DNA of 5,790 bases from Oscillospiraceae bacterium (GTDB lineage Bacteria > Bacillota_A > Clostridia > Oscillospirales > Oscillospiraceae), in the NCBI GenBank assembly GCA_015068175.1, contig SVLA01000126.1, forward strand, positions 1-5,790, written 5' to 3'. Positions 1-4,291 of the stretch are shown one piece after another. The first letter of the stretch is position 1, and each line of letters opens with the position of its first letter. Both the position numbers and the translations under genes were made by a program. Under the pieces are notes generated by a model, which saw only the letters and a list, made by a program, of their open reading frames with translations, was not told the origin of the DNA and ran no database searches.

Positions 1-44
1 GTTTTTTCGAATTTTGAGATGCTTTTTCCACAGCTTCGTTGCTG

Positions 45-105
45 CAAAGAAAAAGAAAGCGGTGCTGCCTCTTATGATCCTGTAAAATCATTTTGAGACA
101 GCACC
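45..105 (-). terminator. Likely intrinsic terminator after the XRE regulator gene
   Basis: A long interrupted hairpin begins 3 nt after the regulator's TGA stop. Outer arms of 7 bp pair 61-67 with 99-105 (GGTGCTG/CAGCACC). After a one-base mismatch, CTC at 69-71 pairs with GAG at 95-97, and ATGAT at 74-78 pairs with ATCAT at 87-91, leaving an 8-nt loop. On the minus strand the stem is followed by GC and then the pyrimidine-rich, mostly T run TTTCTTTTTCTTT. On the plus strand it is followed by TTTT, so it could work in both directions. The position directly after the stop supports a terminator. A short mobile-element end is a less likely alternative. Confidence 0.6.
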
Positions 106-108
106 TTT

Positions 109-477
109 TCAGTATTTGATGATGTAGTAGATCACATAGATCCAGTTCAGCGCGCCGTGGAGGATCGCCCAACCGATGGAACCCCACTTGGCGTAGGACA
201 GCAGCATGGCCAGGACCATGCCCATATTGATGCACTCCTGAGGCATGAACTTCACGGCAAAATGCCACCGGGGTTTTTCCTTCCCGTAAATGATCCGCTC
301 CACGGAAACATCAAAGATCTCCGCCAAACGGGTCAGCGTGTCTACATCCGGCTGGGTCTTTCCGTTCTCCCAGTTGGATACCGCCTGCCGTGTCACATGC
401 AGTTGTTCCGCCAGTTGGTCCTGGGAAAGCTTTTTCTCCTGCCGCAGTTGTTTGATGCTGTTTGCAACTTCATTCAT
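109..477 (-). CDS. XRE-family helix-turn-helix regulator with hydrophobic C-terminus
   Basis: A 122-residue putative DNA-binding transcriptional regulator. Residues 5-65 form an HTH_3/XRE domain. The recognition region is LSQDQLAEQL followed by HVTRQAVSNWENG (residues 17-39), and the typical trailing helix PDVDTLTRLAEIFDVSVE is present. After a short basic linker (KEKPRWHFAVK), residues about 83-120 are strongly hydrophobic and rich in Trp and Tyr (for example WIYVIYYII), long enough for one or two membrane segments. The start at 477 is chosen because GAGGTG lies 6 nt upstream and the HTH domain starts there. The frame stays open upstream to 546, but that 23-residue extension has no good ribosome site and overlaps the promoter. 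The gene has its own likely promoter and terminator, so it appears monocistronic. Its target and signal cannot be read from the sequence. Autoregulation is plausible. Confidence 0.85.
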   Translation of the reverse strand: MNEVANSIKQLRQEKKLSQDQLAEQLHVTRQAVSNWENGKTQPDVDTLTRLAEIFDVSVERIIYGKEKPRWHFAVKFMPQECINMGMVLAMLLSYAKWGSIGWAILHGALNWIYVIYYIIKY

Positions 478-490
478 GTTGATCACCTCG

Positions 491-511
491 CTGTCACCAT
501 AGCAGGAACAG
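491..511. promoter_or_regulatory. Possible operator dyad over the -10 of the XRE gene
   Basis: An imperfect inverted repeat, CTGTCACC (491-498) and GGAACAG (505-511), is centred on the candidate -10 box. The outer CTGT/ACAG and inner CC/GG bases pair. XRE-type repressors often bind such hyphenated dyads over their own promoters, so this could be an autoregulatory operator. The repeat is short and imperfect and may be chance. Confidence 0.22.
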
Positions 512-524
512 ACGAAAAAATCAA
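496..524 (-). promoter_or_regulatory. Candidate sigma-A promoter of the XRE regulator gene
   Basis: On the minus strand, TTGATT (519-524) and TATGGT (496-501) are separated by exactly 17 nt. TG lies one base upstream of the -10, making an extended -10. Each hexamer matches consensus at 4 of 6 positions. Transcription would start near 489, giving a leader of about 12 nt that just keeps the GAGGTG ribosome site (484-489). The element sits in the 81-bp gap after the aminotransferase gene, where I see no terminator hairpin, so read-through from upstream is also possible. Confidence 0.45.
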
Positions 525-558
525 GCAATGATTTGTTGCGGCCCAAAATTTGCCCCTT

Positions 559-1764
559 TTACAAGCGCATGACCTGCTGCCGGTAGCATTCAATACCCCG
601 TCCCAGCAATTCCATGGCCCGCGCCAGATCCTTGCAATCCAGAACGTAGGCGATCCGCACCTCATTGATGCCCTTGCCGGGGGTCTCGTAGAAGGGCGCG
701 CCGGGGGCAAACATCACGGTGTCGCCCTCATGGTCAAATTCCTCCAGCAGCCACCGCTGGAACTTATCCGCGTCGTCCACCGGCAAACCGGCCATCACAT
801 AGAAGGCCCCCATGGGTTCCTCCACCTGAACGCCGGGGATCTGCCGCAGCATGGACACCACCAGATCCCGGCGCTTGCGGTACTCAGCCTTGCTCTTGCG
901 GAAAAATTCATGATCCACGCTGTAAAGGGCCTCGGCACCGATCTGGTCGATGGTGGCCACCGACAGACGGGACTGGCACATTTTCAGCAATGCCGCCTGG
1001 AGTTCCTTGTTCCGGGTCACCACGCAGCCCACACGGGCGCCGCAGGCCGAAAACCGCTTGGAAACGGAATCCACGATCACCAGGTTTTCATCGATATCCC
1101 GGAATTTACCCATGCTGGGCACCCCGAACTTATCGTCATAGCAGAATTCCCGGTATACTTCATCGCAGATCAGGAACAGATCATGCTCCTTGGCAATATC
1201 CGCGATCATCCGCATCTCTTCCTGGCTCAACACCACGCCGGTGGGATTGCCGGGGTTGGTGATCATGATGGCCCGGGTGTTCTTGGTGATGAGGCTTTCG
1301 ATCCGCTTGCGGTCGGCATAGCGGTAGCCTTCCTCCGGCCGGGTGGGCAGCGCACGGATGCGGCCGCCGGCGGCATGGACGAAGGTGGTATAGTTGGGAT
1401 AGTAGGGTTCCGGCACGATGACCTCGGTGTAGGGGTCCATGATGCATAGGAAAGTCAGCAGCAGGGCCTCGGAACCGCCGGTGGTGATCAGGATGTCCTC
1501 CTTCTCCAGCTCCACGCCGATTTTTCCGTAGTAATCCCGGATGGCGCCGATCAACCCGGGCATACCGGGGGATGCCGCGTAGGCCAGGGTGGTCTCGCTG
1601 AAGGTGCGGATGGCGTCGTAGTACGCCTGGGGCGTGGCCAGGTCAGGCTGACCGATGTTCAGATGGTAAATTTTCTTGCCCGCTGCCTTGGCTTTTTCCG
1701 CCAGGGGGTGGAATTTCCGCATGGGCGACGGCTCGCAGCGATTGGCATTGATCGAGATCTTCAT
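559..1764 (-). CDS. PLP-dependent aminotransferase, class I/II (aspartate aminotransferase-like)
   Basis: A 401-residue cytosolic fold-type I aminotransferase of full length for the family. Such enzymes move an amino group from an amino acid to a 2-oxoacid using pyridoxal phosphate. Visible landmarks are GSEA at 97-100 (cofactor phosphate region), NPGNPTG at 170-176, DEVY at 201-204 (Asp201 to the pyridine nitrogen, Tyr204 to O3'), SVSK with the Schiff-base lysine Lys236, GARVG with Arg244 (phosphate), and NEVRIAY with Arg370 (substrate carboxylate). No key residue is missing. The start at 1764 is preferred because GGAGG (1771-1775) lies 5 nt upstream. The alternative ATG at 1776 overlaps that ribosome site and adds only MEVP. 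The ribosome site and the first 40 codons lie inside the upstream symporter's open frame. Whether the substrate is aspartate, alanine or aromatic cannot be decided. The adjoining Ala/Gly symporter makes alanine a reasonable guess. Confidence 0.93.
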   Translation of the reverse strand: MKISINANRCEPSPMRKFHPLAEKAKAAGKKIYHLNIGQPDLATPQAYYDAIRTFSETTLAYAASPGMPGLIGAIRDYYGKIGVELEKEDILITTGGSEALLLTFLCIMDPYTEVIVPEPYYPNYTTFVHAAGGRIRALPTRPEEGYRYADRKRIESLITKNTRAIMITNPGNPTGVVLSQEEMRMIADIAKEHDLFLICDEVYREFCYDDKFGVPSMGKFRDIDENLVIVDSVSKRFSACGARVGCVVTRNKELQAALLKMCQSRLSVATIDQIGAEALYSVDHEFFRKSKAEYRKRRDLVVSMLRQIPGVQVEEPMGAFYVMAGLPVDDADKFQRWLLEEFDHEGDTVMFAPGAPFYETPGKGINEVRIAYVLDCKDLARAMELLGRGIECYRQQVMRL

Positions 1765-3118
1765 TGGTACCTCCATGTTTACAGGCGCCCGTCAGGCGGA
1801 CCAGCTCCGATGCGAGGGCCGCCAGGGCGATGAGATTTGGAATGGCCATCAGGCCGTTGACGGTCTCGGACAGCAGCCAGACCGTGCCGGTGTTCAGCAC
1901 AGCCCCCAGCACCACGGCCAGGGCCTGAAAAAACACGAAAAATCGGGGCGACGAGGCGCCGAAAAGGAATTGGGCGCACCGGATGCCGTAAAGGCCCCAG
2001 CCCAGCACCGTGGCAAAGGCAAAGCAGCATAAAGCGCCGGTGATAAAAACGGTGGTCCAGGGGCCGCAGACGGCGCTGAATGCTTCCGCCGTCAAAGCCG
2101 CGCCGGGGTCCGTGCCGTAAGGAATGGGCGCGCCGCTGACCAGGATCACCAGGGCCGTCATGGTGCAGATCACCACGGTATCCAGAAATACCTCCATGAT
2201 CCCCATAAGTCCCTGATCCACCGGATGGGCAACATCCGCCCCGGCGTGTGCGATCCCGGCGGTGCCCATGCCGGCTTCATTGGTAAATACGCCCCGGCTC
2301 ACCCCCACCCGCAAGGTGGTCAAGGCAGAGCCAATGAGACCGCCGGACACCGCGCCGGGTGTCCATGCGCCCCGAATAATGGCGGAAAATGCCGCCGGAA
2401 TGGCCTGAAACCGGGCCACCAGCACCAAAAGGCACAGCAGCAGATAGGCCACCGCCGCAAAGGGCACCAGCCGCTCCGCCGCCCGGCCGATGCGCACAGC
2501 GCCGCCGGAGAGCAGCAATGCCACCAGCACCGCCAACACCAGACCCGCCCCCAGGTCCATCCAGCCTTCGGGTGTTCCTCCGAAGGCCGTCACTGCCTGC
2601 CGCAGACCCGTGATCACCGCGTTGATCTGGGTGGCGTTGCCTACGCCGAAGGCCGCCACGATGCCGAAAAAGGCATAGCATCCTGCCAGCCATTTCCAGC
2701 GGCTGCCCAGCCCCCGGGTGATCATGTACATGGGGCCGCCCCGGAATTCTCCGTTTTCCCGCACCCGGTAGCGGACCGACAGGGTGGCTTCTGCAAATTT
2801 CGTGGCCATGCCGATGAGGGCGCAGACCCACATCCAAAAGATGGCGCCGGGACCGCCGATGGCAACGGCGCCGGCAACACCGGCAATATTTCCGGTGCCC
2901 ACCGTGGCCGCCAGGGCGGTGCAAAGGGCCTGCAGCGGGGAGACCCCCGGCCCCGTTTTCCGTCGGAAAAGGCTCAGAAAACCTTTCAGCGCCCGGGGAA
3001 AAAGCCGGATCTGGACGAACCGTGTCCGAATGCTCAAATATAGGCCCACCCCCAGGATCAACACCAGGGATGGAATGCCCCACACCAGGCCGTGGACCTT
3101 GTGCAACACAGATTCCAT
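1643..3118 (-). CDS. Alanine/glycine:cation symporter (AGCS family) with abnormal C-terminal tail
   Basis: An inner-membrane secondary transporter of the Na_Ala_symp/AGCS family, which takes up alanine or glycine with Na+ or H+. Family landmarks are the N-terminal hydrophobic segment followed by IRTRFVQIR (30-38), TVGTGNIAGVAGAVAIGGPG (72-91) leading into FWMW (94-97), FGVGNATQINA (157-167), GVFTNEAGMGTAGIAHA (276-292), and the final NGLMAIPNLIAL (421-432). About ten or eleven hydrophobic segments are visible. The start at 3118 is chosen because AGGAGG lies 6 nt upstream and family alignment begins there. The in-frame ATG at 3172 would add 18 non-family residues. Family-like sequence ends near residue 443. 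Residues 444-491 are hydrophilic, carry no recognisable motif, and mostly come from reading the aminotransferase gene out of frame (122-nt overlap). A TAA in another frame at 1779-1781 lies exactly where a normal stop would be expected, so a one-base deletion or sequencing error near the 3' end is possible. Confidence 0.9.
   Translation of the reverse strand: MESVLHKVHGLVWGIPSLVLILGVGLYLSIRTRFVQIRLFPRALKGFLSLFRRKTGPGVSPLQALCTALAATVGTGNIAGVAGAVAIGGPGAIFWMWVCALIGMATKFAEATLSVRYRVRENGEFRGGPMYMITRGLGSRWKWLAGCYAFFGIVAAFGVGNATQINAVITGLRQAVTAFGGTPEGWMDLGAGLVLAVLVALLLSGGAVRIGRAAERLVPFAAVAYLLLCLLVLVARFQAIPAAFSAIIRGAWTPGAVSGGLIGSALTTLRVGVSRGVFTNEAGMGTAGIAHAGADVAHPVDQGLMGIMEVFLDTVVICTMTALVILVSGAPIPYGTDPGAALTAEAFSAVCGPWTTVFITGALCCFAFATVLGWGLYGIRCAQFLFGASSPRFFVFFQALAVVLGAVLNTGTVWLLSETVNGLMAIPNLIALAALASELVRLTGACKHGGTNEDLDQCQSLRAVAHAEIPPPGGKSQGSGQENLPSEHRSA
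1771..1775 (-). promoter_or_regulatory. Ribosome binding site of the aminotransferase, inside the symporter frame
   Basis: GGAGG on the minus strand sits 5 nt before ATG 1764 and decides that start over ATG 1776. Because it lies within the open frame of the preceding symporter, translating ribosomes would pass over it. This allows coupling or interference, depending on where the symporter really ends. Confidence 0.7.
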
Positions 3119-3131
3119 GACGCACCTCCTG

Positions 3132-3160
3132 ATAATAACACTTTTGTCTGCATTTTGCAA
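3132..3160 (-). promoter_or_regulatory. Candidate promoter of the symporter-aminotransferase unit
   Basis: On the minus strand, TTGCAA (3155-3160) and TATTAT (3132-3137) are 17 nt apart, with TG one base before the -10 (extended -10). The -10 matches consensus at 5 of 6 positions and the -35 at 4 of 6. The problem is position: transcription would begin near 3125, at the downstream edge of the AGGAGG ribosome site (3125-3130), leaving a leader of about 7 nt without most of that site. It is either an unusual promoter or a chance match in AT-rich DNA. Confidence 0.3.
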
Positions 3161-3170
3161 ACTATTTTTC

Positions 3171-3210
3171 AAAAATTTTAAGAGCAGTTTCCTGTTCAGA
3201 AACTGCTCTT
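3171..3210 (-). terminator. Intrinsic terminator after the ArsC-like gene
   Basis: A perfect 12-bp inverted repeat (3180-3191 with 3199-3210, arms AAGAGCAGTTTC/GAAACTGCTCTT) with a 7-nt loop begins 7 nt beyond the TAA stop at 3218-3220. On the minus strand it is followed by AAAATTTTT. On the plus strand it is followed by TTTTG once the terminal T bases of the stem are counted. It separates the copA-truA-arsC-like operon from the symporter unit. Confidence 0.75.
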
Positions 3211-3217
3211 TTGTACC

Positions 3218-3559
3218 TTATTCCCAAGTGGCCCAGATCTCCGGGCAATAGCCCACCGTAGCCTGCTTTCCGTTGCGGACCACGGGGGTCTTCATCAATT
3301 CCGGATTGTCGAAGACCTTGTCCTCTTTGGCGGTCTTGTCATCCATGTATTTCATCAGGGTGATGTCGGGATGACGGCTCTCCCAGTCGATGAGATTGTC
3401 GATCCCGCCCACAGCCCGCAGAACGCTGTCGAATTCTTTCCCGGACATGCCGTATTTTTTCAGGTCAATGGCCTGGAATTTCACCCGGCGCTCCTTGAAA
3501 TACCGCTCCGCTTTTTTGGTATCGAAGCACTTGGATTTTCCGAAAATTTGGATATTCAA
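3218..3559 (-). CDS. ArsC/Spx-family thioredoxin-fold protein, TTG start
   Basis: A 113-residue cytosolic protein of the ArsC/Spx/YffB family (PF03960). Family features are a beta strand NIQIF, the active-site-like loop GKSKCFDTKKAERYF with Cys11, the strand FQAIDL (29-33), and the TPVVR cis-proline motif (91-95), followed by a YCPEIW region with a second cysteine, Cys105. It has neither the CxxC of Spx nor a clear full ArsC catalytic set, so arsenate reduction is not established. A thiol-based oxidoreductase or a protein of unknown role is as likely. The start is called as TTG at 3559. GGAGG (3567-3571) lies 7 nt upstream, the protein then begins MNIQIFG as expected, and TTGA overlaps the truA stop by 4 nt, so translation is probably coupled. 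A GTG at 3580 would add seven residues encoded across the ribosome site and is less likely. Confidence 0.85.
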   Translation of the reverse strand: MNIQIFGKSKCFDTKKAERYFKERRVKFQAIDLKKYGMSGKEFDSVLRAVGGIDNLIDWESRHPDITLMKYMDDKTAKEDKVFDNPELMKTPVVRNGKQATVGYCPEIWATWE

Positions 3560-4290
3560 TACTCTACCTCCATTAAGCACAGCCCCTGGGCCGGCGCCAG
3601 GAATCCCGCTTCCTCCCGTTTCGCGCCGAAGAGGGACGGGATGCTTTCTGCCGGCCGCTGTCCCCTGCCCACTTCGATGAGGGTCCCCACCATGATGCGG
3701 ACCATATTGTATAAAAATCCGTCGCCGGTGAATAAAAATTCAATCTCATTCCCTTTCCGACAGATACTGACATTTTGAATATGGCGCAAAGTGGACTTTT
3801 TGAACCGTTTATTGGCGTTAAACGCGCAAAAATCCTGTTTTCCAAGGAAATATTCAGCGGCTATACACATCTGCTCCAGGTCCAGTTCCTCCGGCAGGAT
3901 ATAGACAAACCGCCGCTCAAAAACGCAGGGTTCTTCGCTGTTCCACACCCGGTAGCGGTAGGTTTTTTGCCGGGCGTTGAGCCGCGCGTGGAACCGGGGC
4001 GAGGCCTCACTGCAGGAATATATGCCGATGTCCTCCGGTAAATACCGCCGGAGCTGAGCCAGGATCTCCCGGCAGGGCAGGTCGCTTTCGCAATGGAAAT
4101 TGGCCACCTGCCCCAAGGCATGGGCGCCGGCATCGGTGCGGCCGCTGCCGGAGATCTCAATGGGTTCCCCCAGGATCCGGGAAAGGGTCTGCTCCAGCTT
4201 ACCCTGGATGGTGTTGTCCACCCCGGTCAGCCGCTGCCAGCCTTTGTAGCGGGTGCCGTCGTAGCAGATATCCAAGCGGATGTTCCGCAT
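3556..4290 (-). CDS. truA: tRNA pseudouridine synthase A
   Basis: A 244-residue cytosolic enzyme, normal length for TruA, which converts uridine to pseudouridine at positions 38-40 of the tRNA anticodon stem-loop. The catalytic motif GRTDAGAHA is at 50-58, with the nucleophile Asp53. The conserved Tyr111 in KTYRYRV is the residue that stacks in the active site. The C-terminal GFLYNMVRIMVGT (191-203) and APAQGLCL (232-239) motifs are intact. The start at 4290 fits the family N-terminus (IRLDICYDGTRYKGWQ). Only a weak GTGGTGG precedes it, and the ATPase stop TGA (4292-4294) is 1 nt upstream, so it is probably translated by coupling or re-initiation. Its pairing with copper export is probably just operon packing rather than a shared pathway. 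Confidence 0.97.
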   Translation of the reverse strand: MRNIRLDICYDGTRYKGWQRLTGVDNTIQGKLEQTLSRILGEPIEISGSGRTDAGAHALGQVANFHCESDLPCREILAQLRRYLPEDIGIYSCSEASPRFHARLNARQKTYRYRVWNSEEPCVFERRFVYILPEELDLEQMCIAAEYFLGKQDFCAFNANKRFKKSTLRHIQNVSICRKGNEIEFLFTGDGFLYNMVRIMVGTLIEVGRGQRPAESIPSLFGAKREEAGFLAPAQGLCLMEVEY

Positions 4291-4291
4291 A

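Noticed and set aside
11..98. Direct repeat ATTTTGAGA at 11-19 and 90-98
   Set aside because: Only 9 bp in AT-rich intergenic DNA, with no third copy or element structure; chance is likely.
61..105. Hairpin with GGTGCTG/CAGCACC arms considered as a mobile element or MITE end
   Set aside because: There is no flanking target duplication or transposase, and its place 3 nt after a stop codon with a T-rich tail fits a terminator better.
478..546. Upstream extension of the XRE regulator to an ATG at 546
   Set aside because: It would add 23 residues not typical of XRE proteins, covers the candidate promoter, and lacks a ribosome site, whereas ATG 477 has GAGGTG at good spacing.
550..1449. A 299-codon open frame on the plus strand opposite the aminotransferase gene
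   Set aside because: It is the mirror image of a strongly supported gene in GC-rich DNA, its protein is rich in His and Gly with no domain, and it has no convincing ribosome site.
2225..3043. A 272-codon plus-strand open frame opposite the symporter gene
   Set aside because: Low-complexity His/Gly/Pro/Ala/Gln-rich translation antisense to a clear transporter; it reflects codon bias, not a gene.
2277..3125. A 282-codon minus-strand frame overlapping the symporter
   Set aside because: Arg/Gly/His-rich out-of-frame reading of the symporter, with no hydrophobic segments or motif.
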